A DNA stretch of 64,000 nt. Source: Pseudo-nitzschia pungens (taxonomy: Eukaryota > Bacillariophyta > Bacillariophyceae > Bacillariales > Bacillariaceae). The notes under the pieces are model-generated. The model worked only from the letters and a program-made list of their open reading frames with translations, was not told the origin of the DNA and searched no databases. The stretch is from contig CM074766.1 of the NCBI GenBank assembly GCA_037355855.1, positions 1,984,001-2,048,000 of the forward strand, written 5' to 3'. A program made the position numbers and the translations under genes. This document shows positions 1-10,502 of the stretch, in pieces (position 1 is the stretch's first letter; every line of letters begins with the position of its first letter).

Positions 1-307
1 ACGCCTCGCCAAGGGCAGAGATTTCTGCATGAACATCGGAACTAGTTTCACTGAAAAGGGGCCGATTATTCGCCACACTAATAATGGAATCACACATAGC
101 ATTCACAGTTTCTGTTCCAGATGATGTTGAAGAGGTTTTGGCACTGCGACTGCCCTTTTCGTTCACAAGTATACACGCCATGCTTCCCTGCTTTAGCTTC
201 GAGCTTCTCGTGATGATCATGCAAAGGTCCATAAAATTTTGGTCGACAGAAAGAGAATTGTTCGGTTGCCAACCATACAATTGGTGGTCCTTCAATAAGC
301 CCGTCAT
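1..307 (-). CDS. Cytidine/dCMP-type deaminase, 5' part (runs off left edge)
   Basis: An open frame on the minus strand starts at the ATG at 305-307 and stays open to base 1, giving about 102 residues. It holds the first beta strand of a deaminase fold (ACILVNEKG), then a motif reading NNRPLFSETSSDVHAEISAL. The HAE is the zinc-binding and proton-shuttle signature of the CDA/dCMP deaminase superfamily; the PCxxC half would lie outside the window. A Ser/Thr-rich insertion of about 20 residues sits between the two. A short upstream frame starting at 541 (about 38 residues) could be an earlier exon, but I could not place a consistent splice. Substrate (nucleoside, nucleotide or tRNA) cannot be decided from this half. 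Confidence 0.6.
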   Translation of the reverse strand, partial: MTGLLKDHQLYGWQPNNSLSVDQNFMDLCMIITRSSKLKQGSMACILVNEKGSRSAKTSSTSSGTETVNAMCDSIISVANNRPLFSETSSDVHAEISALGEA

Positions 308-1061
308 TCCTCTTTCGTAGATTTATCAAAAAATGTCTACGCTGGTAACGATGATAGTGGTGATCTTTCTGATGCCCCTGCGATCATTGAAGATGGTGCT
401 GAGTTGTGAATGGTCGGCAGAAAGTTATTTCGAAAGATTAATTCCAGTACGTGTCGACAATGATGCAGGGTGTCGGGAAGCTGGTGGTTCGACCAAAATC
501 ACATCTTCCGTTGATTCATTGATCGGGTTTTCATCCTTCATCTCGACTGGACAGCAATGGCTGTGTACTCGTTCGAGTACCAGGTAAGGTTAACCTCACT
601 CTGACGACTTCTTTGCTACCAACAAGAATGATCCTTCCATTCTTATTTTCCGATTCAAACTAGTCAACCATTAGTATTTGATCTCGCCGGCTCGTTTCGA
701 AAAAGGAGAACGAGTCCGTACGTACGAGTAAAACCTTACGAGTAAACCTTACCTGTACCTCGTTAAGTGCATGCATTTTAATGGTAAGATCTTACGAGTA
801 CTTCGTACAGGTGTGAACAAAGCAGTCACATTTGAAAGTTCCAGGGGACAGAAATTCGGACACCATCTCGTTGAGAAACCGCGACAGGATCCAAAATCTG
901 AACTTTGGTGGCTGCTCTGAAGTTCAAATTCAAAAACCAAATGGCAAAGAAGCAACTTTTTGCAAGATGGTTCACATATCTAGAACGTTCTAACTTGTTA
1001 CAGAACGCATAAAAAATAACTGATTGTCTCAACCACCAATCGCAGACCAGTGTGTAAGGCC
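308..1061. other. Intergenic spacer with upstream repeat motif
   Basis: No supported gene apart from a possible first exon of the left-edge deaminase near 430-541 (-). Positions 718-765 hold a cluster of the recurring GTACGAGTAAAACCTTAC-type palindromic motif, about 300 bp upstream of the RING gene. Confidence 0.5.
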
Positions 1062-1976
1062 ATGTCGTATTCGTCGGCATCCTCCATTTCCGGTTCGTCC
1101 TCGATCGCAACCTCTGGCACCTCTAGGAATGCACCGCGGAACCTGACGTCTAGAACTTCTCGTCGTTGGTTTCCGGTGACGTGCAACAAGTGTCAACAAC
1201 CCGTAGATTCTACTGTGTTTGTTTGTTCGTGCCGATGTTTGTTTTGTGAAGATTGTACGTACAGTCATTTCAATGCCAACCCGAATTGTCCTAGTTGTGG
1301 GCGTATCCTCGGTGAAAATGATTTCACAGAAGTCACGGTTTCCGATGCTGGGAGCACCCTCGCCAACAATCCCGATCAGGTGCTGCAAAGCTTACTCACG
1401 AAAGCATCCAACAAACCCGGAGCTTCGATTACATGGAACGACGTGTGCGCAGCCATGATCCGAGAGCAAGATGCCCTCCATTCCAACACCAGGTTCTTTG
1501 TGAAACAGTTTGTCCGGGAGACGCAACAAAGATTACAGGAGGGGAGAAACGCCAAGAATCAAGTGCAGGCCTATCGAAAGCAACTGGTGGCACTCAAGGA
1601 GGACATCACTAGTCTCAGGAGACAGCATGAGGAAGACATGGAACGGATGCGTCACAAGGATCGTCAACTCGCCGAGAAAGATCATCAAATCCAACAACTG
1701 AAGGCCGTGCTTGCTCGCAACGCTAGCATCGATGCGGAAAATGAGACACGAGGATGGCAGCAACCACCGAGTTCCTCTCGCTCCCGTCCATCATCTATCG
1801 GAATTCCAAAGTCAAAACCATCATCTCAACATTCTACTCGAGGAGCCCGTCATAAAACAACGGCTGGCTTTGAAAGCTATGTCCGGAAGAAGGAAGCACG
1901 AGAATTAGAACAAGAACGAGATTTTATGAATCTCACGCGCAAAACTAATCCAATGCTGAACTACGGTAGACGGTAA
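1062..1976 (+). CDS. RING finger / coiled-coil protein, HEI10 (CCNB1IP1/Zip3)-like
   Basis: Single-exon protein of 304 residues; the first ATG is at 1062 (an upstream GTG is ignored). After a Ser-rich N-terminus there is an atypical RING at residues 41-79: C41xxC44, C55/C57/C59, C62xxC65, H69 and the final C76PSC79. A charged heptad region at about 140-205 predicts a coiled coil, followed by a Ser/Arg/Lys-rich tail. RING at the N-terminus, central coiled coil, basic tail and about 300 residues is the layout of the HEI10/Zip3/RNF212 meiotic crossover E3 ligases (HEI10 is 277 residues in human and about 300 in plants). The family call rests on architecture and the RING; a different small RING E3 remains possible. 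Confidence 0.55.
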   Translation: MSYSSASSISGSSSIATSGTSRNAPRNLTSRTSRRWFPVTCNKCQQPVDSTVFVCSCRCLFCEDCTYSHFNANPNCPSCGRILGENDFTEVTVSDAGSTLANNPDQVLQSLLTKASNKPGASITWNDVCAAMIREQDALHSNTRFFVKQFVRETQQRLQEGRNAKNQVQAYRKQLVALKEDITSLRRQHEEDMERMRHKDRQLAEKDHQIQQLKAVLARNASIDAENETRGWQQPPSSSRSRPSSIGIPKSKPSSQHSTRGARHKTTAGFESYVRKKEARELEQERDFMNLTRKTNPMLNYGRR

Positions 1977-2269
1977 AAATCGTTTCCTGCCTTCAATAGT
2001 TGCTGGGATAGTACGTGTAACAGTCACAATTCTATAAATGCAGCTCAGATCGTTCATGTACCAAAGAGTTCGCCAATTAGCTATCTATAAGCTTATTATT
2101 CTAGAACATGATAATTATTGTCAGTTCAATAGTGGGCCACAAAAACAACCATTCTTTCTTACTTTTGATTCACCTTCTTGCCGAAGCTCCTTGGAATACT
2201 GGAATGCAAAATCCAACTAATGCGTTCCGATGAATCTCGTTGGGTATTGCATAGTAGGATTGATTCGAG

Positions 2270-5200
2270 TTACCCATTTGAGTCTTGAAGCATACTGAGA
2301 AAAGCTCTATCGTCGTGGTCCCAGGTCTTTTTCGGAAACATGGGTGAGTCATCGTCTTGACCAGTCGCCACGTTCGGGTCGTGCGAGTCTTGAAGCATAC
2401 TGAGAAAAGCTCTATCATCGGGGTCCAGGATTTTCTTCGGAAAGATGGGTGAGTCACCTCCTTTACTATTCACCGAGCTCGCTAGTGATTTTGTTCGAAT
2501 TGGGCTGTCACATGAGTTATCACGGAAGAATTCGGAGGATTCTTTGTGGCTATCGGTCGGCGGCTCATTCCAGCGCCCGATTACCTGGTGAAAAAAATCT
2601 TCATTTTTATTCTTGATGTTCGAATTTCTTAGAAGGTGCGTATTGTAATCCTCTACACCTCCGTTCTCGAGGGAGCCACCATAATACAAGACCCTTCGAA
2701 CATTTAATCCATCATAGTTTATCTTCAGTTTGTACGAAAGAGCAACACAAAACTGGAAAAGCTCCCCGCGATGCATGTAAACACGGTTTGAAACTTGCCA
2801 GCTGTGTATCGAACGAACAGCAAGTCTGTACACAACTTTTTCATTGTTGGGTTCGACATTCTCGCATCTGAAGAAAAAGATCGAATCCCAAGTATTCCGA
2901 TCCTCACGTATATATTGCTCCACTCCCTCTCTATAAGCATCCATTGTCCTTGTATCGTCGTGGCATGACATGTGAAAATTTAAAAGAACGCTGACAATCG
3001 CTTTTTCGGAACGGTTGCAATTCGTAATCCTAGCACTTGCGATCGAGCCATTTGAAACTTGTGCGATTTCATTGGTTGAACCATAGCGCAGTGTCGTGCT
3101 AAGCAAAGAGATATCTAAAGAAGATAACGAGATCATAAGATTGGAAAAGTATGACAACACCGTGATTGCGATGCTTCAACTTACCTTCTACAATCCAAAA
3201 CATTCTTGTTTCAGGTATAGTTGCCCCTGCCGAATCTTGAATCACAATTCTATCACCAATCCCTGGCAGCAATGAATGAAAGGGAGGATTGAGATACTAG
3301 GTGAAAGCTGTATAAAATATTGGTCAAATTCATATTGCTTCTTTTCTTACCGTAGGGTCTGATTGAAGAACAGGAATTTTGCATGGTTACGATGGTGTGA
3401 ACAACAAAAAGGCCAAGCAATTGAGTCAAAAAACGAATTTAAGATGATAGCTTTGCAACAGAATGTATGCAATTGCTTCTGACATACCTTCGACCAACAA
3501 TTAGTATGATGCCCTAGAAAGAAACACGGGAGAAGAGAGGAAATCACACCGTGAGGATTCTATTGGAAGTTGTACACCGCTCAATTAAAATCCGAAAATC
3601 ACATACCTCGAACGCTTTCGCACACGTTGACCCAAATGCGAAAGATCCAGCCAATAATAATGAGGACATTGGTACCAGCATTGTCATCGGATTAAATTTT
3701 AGTATGGCCATAAGGACCGTGAAGAGACAAAAAAAGAAGATTGGATCGATGATAGACTCCAATACGGTATCGATCACACTCGAATTACCAACAGAAGCTC
3801 GGAACAGACGAAGCTTTCTGTATAGTGTATCGCAAGCTTGTACGAAAACGAGCAATGGTATATCTCCATTGGGCTCCGGGTGGAACATATTCATGAGCCT
3901 TTTCTTCTTCTTCTCGTCTTCATTCCCATCATCACCAAACAACAAATACTCAAACGTAGAAAAATTTAAATTACCTGAGTTCGTTGAAAGCCTCGCCAAA
4001 CGTTTGTACACTGCTTCAGCAGATGTAATCATTTGGTTTCTTGTAGATGCCACTCCAAAAGCTTCGGAAAATGGATAATCTAGATCCATGTATTTCAGGG
4101 CTTGTCTAAAGTTTATGATATCCGCTATAGATAGACTTCGCGACTGACGGTGGAGATATTACACAAATATTAGGTGATATAACAAAGGATATAATATTCG
4201 AAGACATTCATTGCACTTACCTTCCCGCCCTTTAGGATTGGCTCGTCCCATTTATCTAGTGAGCTCTTAATTGCAAGTCGGGACCGTGTGCTTATGGTGC
4301 CACTCGTTGTCGTCTCCTTCTTCGAGTTCGAGAAGAATTTTACACCCTCGGAGTCGAACTCAAAGTCAATTTTTTTCAAGCCTGCCTCGGGACTTCGACT
4401 CTCGTCAATTGATGATTGCTCGTCGCCCTCTGATTCTGAGTCTTTCAGATCATTGTTTAGAAACCTAATATCGGCCCAGCGTATCGCACTCCTATGGTTC
4501 TTCTCAACCGGAACTTCAAAAACTGAGCCTTCATCTTCATCTTCTGTACCGAGTTCACTAGCGATATCAGTTGCGATAGCCGATAATTCTGAGACCTCTG
4601 TTATGGTAACTACATCGTTTATAATTTCTTGCAATTTTGGCTTGTATGTTGCTGTTCGTGGATAAATACAGATGGCTGTTAGCTAATCACTTTTCGATCC
4701 TTAGAGTGTAGAATGTCTTTACTTACCAACCATTTGCCGTCCAAAGTACAGAGCAATAAAAGTTGCTTTCAGACTCAGAGCTATACCGGTCAATATCATA
4801 CAGAACAAGATTCGAAGGTAATAATCCGAAGTTAAGATGAATGAGCCTGAATTTGCTGTCGAATAAATTCTGAGGCCCGTGAAGTAAAACCAGTGCTGTT
4901 TGAATTTGCCATTCCCTTCGAGAAGTACCAAATCCCAAAAGCCCCATGCGCAAAGAACAAAGGGCCATCCCTTTGATTGTATGAAGTATATTGTTAGCCA
5001 CGGACCCAATGCATTAATGACAACCATATTGGTAAGTATCAGCCCATCGATCACGATTCTTTGCGAAAGTTTCGCGAGCTCCAATGTGAGTAGTTGGCGG
5101 CCTTCGAAATTTGATCAATCGTCATGTGAGTGAAATGCTATGTCAGATCATGCGTCGAAATGAACTGTTCTGAAGTATCCTTCCTAACTCACCGACAAAG

Positions 5201-6148
5201 TCAAACCACCATGCCCAGCTTATACCTCCAGGCACGTAGCGTGGTGTTAACGGATTTCCACATAAGTAAAATAGCACTAATGCAAGAATAAATAGTGGGA
5301 TTGCCACTATCAATGTCGAGCGGACGAGCCAATCGTACAGACACTGCAAAATCACGCCGGGTTTGAGGATTTTTTTAAAAAGTTTCCATTTGTTTTTTTC
5401 CAGTAGTCTGCGGGCTTTCAACTTTTGTTCCATTGATGATGAGCCGTTCAGCAGTGGCAGCCTCTCACCGGAATAGTCGTCATCTTCCATGTCCTCAACA
5501 CTTTGCTGGTCAGTGCCGCCAACATCATCGCTGTCATTTTCCTTGTCTTCGAATGCGTCCTTAAATCCAAAAGGATCGTTCTGCTGGAAAAACTCTGTTG
5601 CCTCCCTAAGGTCCGCAACTAAATTTTTTTGCAATTTTGTCCATAAGAAGTGTCTGAGATATCCTGTGCGTTCTGTGGTGCCCTTTCTGAAGTGCGCTTA
5701 CCGACCTTTGTCGTAATGCAGCCAACTCCTTTCCACGTCTGTGCATTGCAGATTGAATACTGTCCCTCCTTGATGAACCTCTCCTTGATGAGCCGCTAAA
5801 TGACTGCTGAATCACTCCAAGATTCTGCACCCGCAGAGGTGGACGCTCGCCTTCCACAGAAGGACGAAACCCGTCCTCGCCAACTTCTGTGTTCTTCGCG
5901 CGTTTCTCGACGCTCGAAAGGACTGCATCTTCTGCTTCATTGGAGTAGATCATACTTCGGTCGAAACCATTTAATATCGAATCGTTCATGTTGTATGATC
6001 GAACACCGCACCTAACAGAAGTGGTGGGATTCGATTCAAAGCTTACATCGGAATATTTGCGAGCTCCACCAGTGGGCTCTTCTCCAGTGAGATAATCTGA
6101 TTCTGTAAAATGGCCTCTAAAACTGCTAGATTGCTGTTGCGACTCCAT
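2270..6148 (-). CDS. MscS-type mechanosensitive ion channel (MSL family), nine exons
   Basis: Exons that keep one frame: 6148-5706, 5653-5193, 5101-4727, 4675-4221, 4143-3607, 3513-3488, 3358-3351, 3262-3185 and 3114-2270, giving about 1,075 residues. Only the first donor (GTCGGT) is not a good consensus. The N-terminal 200 residues are Ser/acidic and cytosolic. Hydrophobic helices follow in exon 2 (LIVAIPLFILALVLFYLC), exon 3 (three segments) and exon 5 (two segments). Exons 5-8 encode the pore-lining helix and MscS core: SFAFGSTCAKAFEG, IILIVGRRPYGIGDRI, then the beta domain around LLSTTLRYGSTNEIAQVSN. Eukaryotic MSL proteins are tension-gated anion channels of the plasma or organelle membrane. 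The tail contains a duplicated 35-residue acidic motif. An 8-nt exon joins the GRR and PYG residues of the core. Confidence 0.85.
2275..2490 (-). repeat. 105-bp in-frame tandem duplication in the channel C-terminus
   Basis: The block starting AGTCTTGAAGCATACTGAGA at 2281 recurs at 2386, a spacing of 105 bp or 35 codons. Each copy encodes SP(I/M)FPKK, then a D-rich stretch and DDRAFLSMLQDS, and the second ends the protein. The copies differ at several bases, so the duplication is not very recent. Confidence 0.85.
3351..3358 (-). other. 8-nt microexon of the MscS-type channel
   Basis: The eight bases ACCCTACG (minus strand) are flanked by CAATCAG acceptor and GTAAGA donor sequences. Including them joins phase 2 of the upstream exon (3513-3488) to phase 2 of the downstream exon (3262-3185) and restores the conserved GRRPYGIGDRI of the MscS core. 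Skipping them breaks the frame. Confidence 0.75.
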
Positions 6149-6951
6149 GTTTGATGTAAATTGGCAGCCCTGTTTGCTCCCCTATTTCGAAAGGCGAAGT
6201 CGTTTCAAGAATGAAGAGTACCTTACGACTTGTGTGAACGTCGTGTGACATTGTGTTGTACCAGCATGATCAGCGACTGGTCTTCGGCTATCAATTGTTG
6301 CAGGGCCCAAGGCAGACCTCTCACAAATTGCATGGTGCCCGAATTCCGCAATCAAATGAATCTTCTACCATTCGATACTTTTTCAACGTACACCTGAAAT
6401 TTCATTCGTACTTTTGTACCAAAACTGATAATTGCCCCTCGGTGACAGGGATGAAGGGGCTCGTGTTCAACTACTACAGAATTCCGATGAGCTGTCCCCG
6501 GGTTTCAGTAGAAATTAGTAGTCGGGGACGTAGAACCGGGGGACAGCTGATAAGAATTTTGTAGTACAAGAAAATAAATGTCACCACAACATGTGAATCA
6601 AAAGTATTGGGTTTCATCCTCACAACAAGCCGGAAGAAGCGGACGGGAGTGATGGAGAACGTTTGCTGTGTCAAAAGTGTTCGAAGTGGTCAAATAATTG
6701 TCTGTCCTTCGTACGCCAAAAGTGTTCAAAATCATCATCGCTCTCAATTATTGTGCTTCATTTCAATCAAATCAAATCCAAGCTTTCGAACAACAAACTA
6801 GTACGAGTAGTAATTTAAGGTAAGGTTACTACCTGGTATTCACCGACAAAATCACACGACCACGGTACAGCCTAAATAATTCCAGACTGTGCATTGTCGG
6901 TACCGGTTCCGGTAAACCTTATCTTCCGTTCCTTTTGACACAACATTCAGA
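6149..6951. other. Intergenic spacer containing a MITE
   Basis: Shared 5' region of the divergent channel and nucleoporin genes. Contains the 95-bp MITE at 6472-6566 and, at 6826-6935, several copies of the GGTAAGGTTAC/GTAAACCTTA motif just upstream of the nucleoporin ATG. No supported gene; short open frames here are not conserved-looking. Confidence 0.55.
6472..6566. mobile_element. 95-bp MITE, copy 1
   Basis: Imperfect terminal inverted repeats of about 32 bp: the left end reads CTACAGAATTCCGATGAGCT and the reverse complement of the right end reads CTACAAAATTCTTATCAGCT; both continue into GTCCCC(C/G)GG. The element is flanked by TA on each side, which suggests a Tc1/mariner-type target site. 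It is too short to encode a protein. A second copy of the same length lies at 14075-14169. Confidence 0.8.
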
Positions 6952-9597
6952 ATGCCTCGCTTAATTCCAACGAGTTCGATGCCGTTTGGCTCCTCTTCGA
7001 TTGTCCCCGTCGCAAATGTAGGATCGCCCTTTGGAGGGGGTTCGCCGGCGACGCCAAAATTTGGAGAAATGAATGATTATGAGCCTTCGATTTCTTCCTC
7101 CTCCTCTTCGCCGTCGTCTTCCGTGAGGCTATCGTGCTCTAGTCCAGGAGGGAGGTCTGTTCATTCACTCTCGGTGACATCTTCCGGTACTTGCTACATC
7201 GAGACTCATTCGCTTCCACTTGCCGGGACCGTCGAGACCAATGATGACAACGACTACCTTGGAAGCAGCAGCAACAACAACAAGACATCTGTTATCCGAA
7301 CACGACTGCCCCACAAGATATCGTCTGCACTCTCGCGCTATCCTCCCATAGAGTTGCTTTGCGTGGATGCACTCTCTTCTCCGAATGCTTCTGCAGCGAT
7401 CATCGGCTCTCCTTCTGGAACCAGGAACAGAAACGGAGGAGCATTGATTCAAGTTCCCTGGCTTTGTATATACACCAAAAAGGATGTTTTCCTTCTGAAA
7501 ATAAGCTACGAGAACGTCGGAGTCATGGAAGTGGAAGGAGTGGTCTCGACTGTCTTGGAGCCATTCGAAGATGTTTTGATCGGGGATACGGCGACTAACA
7601 TTTTAAGGGTTCGACAGGCACCACAAAAATTCAACGGGTACGCCACTCTGTGCCCTGTCGGAGCAATGGCCATGCTGACGCAAAATCCTTCGACCGGAGA
7701 GTATTGCCTCTGTGTCCACCATGGTATCGAAAGAAAATCGTCATTGACAATACCGACAAGTAGCTCGGCGCCGACCACTCATCACTTCCGAATGGAAGAA
7801 CTAGCAGATCCCAACGAACGAATGGTTGACTTTTGCTTCTGCAAATCCATTGGGTTACCTCTTTTGTCATCTCTGACTGTTGCTTTTCTTAAGGTATCTG
7901 GTGAAGTTCTCTTTGCCACGCCCATAGTCTTTCGTGGCACTGTTGTCCCAAGCCAGATCGTTGCGCAAACCTCGGATTTTCTTTCAAAGTCGCTGGAAGA
8001 ATCACGACCCGATTCGGCAACTTGGAGACAGTTCCGTGCAGCGAAACGATTCCTGGATGACGCCTTCCCCTGTAACGGAAGTGCGAATTTTGTCACTGTT
8101 GGACAGACATCTACTGTTGGCGGTCGATCTAAGTCGTTGTCAGAAGTCTTCAATTGGCCGGTTCAATTGCAGGGTCCGATTGTGTTGCCGCCTCAGCTAG
8201 AAGATTCACCTTATGGAGGATCGGCAGGGAGCATTGAGCCGTTGGCGTCAGAAGGAGACCTTGTTGGACTGAGTATAGGGCACAAAGAGGAGATGGTGGA
8301 TTTTGCTGTAGTCTCACCTTCGTCATTCATCCCTCGATTCAAATTTGAACACTGGAATGATAGCTACGAGCTGGACCAAGATTTGACGATTGGTCATGTC
8401 ATTAATCGTGTCGTTTTGGACTGCGGCGAAAGTGATGAGAGAAACAACGTTGCGGACATTAAACTGATCCCGGATCCAATCATGGATAATGTTGTTCATT
8501 ACATGACGGCAAACCAAATAGTCAGTATCTCTACAAATGCTACTAGAATTGCATCCAACCAGGTCCGTGAAAGTAGACCGAATGGAATGGATAGTGGCAT
8601 GTTTTCTCCTGCAGCGAAAAGAAGTGAGTCAAAGCTGAACGCTACTATTTGGAAAAGTTTGGATGCGGCGTTCTTTCAAGGTGGACAAAATCCGATTGTA
8701 GGAGCCGTGATCAGTGATGACGTTCAACTTGGCCATATTTTGGTAGCCCGTCTTGCCAATGGGGAAATGGTAGCTGTCAATCTTACCGAAACTCGGCATC
8801 TTCGAGATTTTGAGAACTTCGCAGCACCGGAGCAGACTTTCCTCGCCATTGAAGATGGTTCTGTCGCTGCTAGATCACAAGCCGAAAAACAAGCACTCGC
8901 TCTTCTTGACAAGACACAGCCGTTGACAGATGTCGTCCAGCCTCTCATGAGAGATGTTTTCAAGGGAATCACAGGGCTCGCTCAAGTAGGCGGAAGTGCT
9001 ACTGCACAAGCGGATATTACCCCCGCTGTGCTCGCCGGTGTCGTCGGTATCGTGAGCAAGTGCAAAAAAGAAATACAACTTCCTCTGAAGACAATGAACG
9101 AACATGTTTCTGCTCGACGAGCCGAATTCAATGCGGTTATTGCGAAGCAAAACCGGCAGTTGAAAGCACTAAAAGAAATGATTGCCAATCTGCGAGAAAC
9201 ACAGAACATCGTTAGGGAAAAGGCAGAGATCATGCTCCAAAATTCTAAATCTCTAGCCGATCGTAGTGCCTCGGTAATGCAGTCTTCGAAAGATCTTCTT
9301 CCTACCATTACACAGGCGGAATATGACTATTTTCAAGAATTGAGAAGATTGGACGAAAAATCAAAACTTTGGAAAAATGAAACGGAGCGACTTTCAAGAA
9401 AAATATTAAGCATCAACGATTCGATAGCAAACTCTACTGCGGACATGGTCAACCTTTCCTCTTTTGATCGAGAAAACGCTGGACAACTTTTGTATACGTC
9501 GGGTATGTTACTAAAGGGATACGAACAAAAGTTGGCTTCGGAAGAAGTGAAATTGGATGGGTTGACTGCGTATGCTAATAGATTAGCCCAAGCCTAA
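6952..9597 (+). CDS. Nucleoporin Nup88-like protein
   Basis: Uninterrupted 881-residue frame starting at ATG 6952. The first 100 residues are Ser/Pro/Gly-rich with a few FG dipeptides (PFG, SPFGGG). Residues about 120-620 read as beta-rich strands with the hallmark WLCIYTKKDVFLLKI, consistent with a degenerate beta propeller. Residues about 690-880 are a long coiled coil including KEIQLPLKTMNEHVSARRAEF and LADRSASVMQSSKDLLPTIT. N-terminal propeller plus C-terminal coiled coil resembles Nup88/Nup82, which anchors the cytoplasmic Nup214 complex and mRNA-export machinery; the C-terminal LADR...LP pattern is the best match I recall. The frame has no introns although its neighbours do. Another coiled-coil scaffold protein cannot be excluded. 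Confidence 0.5.
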   Translation: MPRLIPTSSMPFGSSSIVPVANVGSPFGGGSPATPKFGEMNDYEPSISSSSSSPSSSVRLSCSSPGGRSVHSLSVTSSGTCYIETHSLPLAGTVETNDDNDYLGSSSNNNKTSVIRTRLPHKISSALSRYPPIELLCVDALSSPNASAAIIGSPSGTRNRNGGALIQVPWLCIYTKKDVFLLKISYENVGVMEVEGVVSTVLEPFEDVLIGDTATNILRVRQAPQKFNGYATLCPVGAMAMLTQNPSTGEYCLCVHHGIERKSSLTIPTSSSAPTTHHFRMEELADPNERMVDFCFCKSIGLPLLSSLTVAFLKVSGEVLFATPIVFRGTVVPSQIVAQTSDFLSKSLEESRPDSATWRQFRAAKRFLDDAFPCNGSANFVTVGQTSTVGGRSKSLSEVFNWPVQLQGPIVLPPQLEDSPYGGSAGSIEPLASEGDLVGLSIGHKEEMVDFAVVSPSSFIPRFKFEHWNDSYELDQDLTIGHVINRVVLDCGESDERNNVADIKLIPDPIMDNVVHYMTANQIVSISTNATRIASNQVRESRPNGMDSGMFSPAAKRSESKLNATIWKSLDAAFFQGGQNPIVGAVISDDVQLGHILVARLANGEMVAVNLTETRHLRDFENFAAPEQTFLAIEDGSVAARSQAEKQALALLDKTQPLTDVVQPLMRDVFKGITGLAQVGGSATAQADITPAVLAGVVGIVSKCKKEIQLPLKTMNEHVSARRAEFNAVIAKQNRQLKALKEMIANLRETQNIVREKAEIMLQNSKSLADRSASVMQSSKDLLPTITQAEYDYFQELRRLDEKSKLWKNETERLSRKILSINDSIANSTADMVNLSSFDRENAGQLLYTSGMLLKGYEQKLASEEVKLDGLTAYANRLAQA

Positions 9598-9779
9598 ACC
9601 TAAAGTATTCAACATGAACAATTCTGACGAATGCATTCAACGAGACAGTGATAGGGGGTCAATGGGGACTAGAGTGAACTCGATCGAGGTTTTCCTGTCA
9701 GAATTTGTCCAGATAAGTATACAGTAATCTCTGATGAAACAACATTATCGGTCTTCGTGTTGACTCCTTCGACTTGCAA

Positions 9780-10502
9780 TCAAAAAATATCCAAAGGGAC
9801 CAAGTATTGTCGGAACTCGTCATCCTTTAGTTCTACTTGAAAATAGACTCCTCTGTAGGTCCCATCGTATGGTTCCAATAGCGCATCTCCCGGTTTCCAT
9901 AACGCATCAAAGCCTAGTCCACTTTTTCGGATGTCAGCAAATGTGTACACGCCTCCAGAGTTGTATTTGATGTAAACACCACCACTCAAATCGATGGGAA
10001 CTCCGTCCTTATCCATTCCGTGCAGAAGACCTCTCGGCAATTCCAAGGCCGTTACCCATGCTTTTAAGGCCGCAACACCCTCTTCCGCAGAAGGAGCACA
10101 TATGCCCAACATGCATCGCCCCATCGTGGAATCCTGGTTTCGTTCTTCGGCAGCAGCTCCTGCGAGCAGACGAACACAGGCTTCCAATGAATTGCGCTGG
10201 TTTGTTGTGCTTTCGGTTAACTTCTCATCTTGTCTAACGGAATCCGGATTGTTCATTCTATCCCACTCCGAAAGTATTCGAGACGCCTCTTCCACTGAAT
10301 CCACGGAAGATGCTGTGGTTGTCGTGTCGGGTTGAGAGGACAAGAAGATTTGTGTTGATGAAGATCTCGTTCCCACTGCAAAGCTTCGGGCGACAGATGT
10401 GAAGGAATGCGTTGGCACAAGCAGCAAACACGCCAGCAATTGCAGGATGCGAAGCGGATCCCGTCGACTGCGGAATAGTGATGATGTTTTTTGACTCGTC
10501 AT
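9780..10502 (-). CDS. DUF1824 family protein, plastid-targeted
   Basis: 240 residues from ATG 10502. A basic start and hydrophobic stretch (RILQLLACLLLVP) followed by THSFTS look like a signal peptide plus a Phe-containing plastid transit boundary. The mature part carries the DUF1824 pattern known mainly from cyanobacteria and plastid lineages: GRCMLGICAPSAEEGVAALK, then GVYIKYN, then RGVYFQVE and the terminal YLVPLDIF. The function of the family is not established. The gene is convergent with the nucleoporin gene, with 180 bp between the stops. Confidence 0.7.
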   Translation of the reverse strand: MTSQKTSSLFRSRRDPLRILQLLACLLLVPTHSFTSVARSFAVGTRSSSTQIFLSSQPDTTTTASSVDSVEEASRILSEWDRMNNPDSVRQDEKLTESTTNQRNSLEACVRLLAGAAAEERNQDSTMGRCMLGICAPSAEEGVAALKAWVTALELPRGLLHGMDKDGVPIDLSGGVYIKYNSGGVYTFADIRKSGLGFDALWKPGDALLEPYDGTYRGVYFQVELKDDEFRQYLVPLDIF

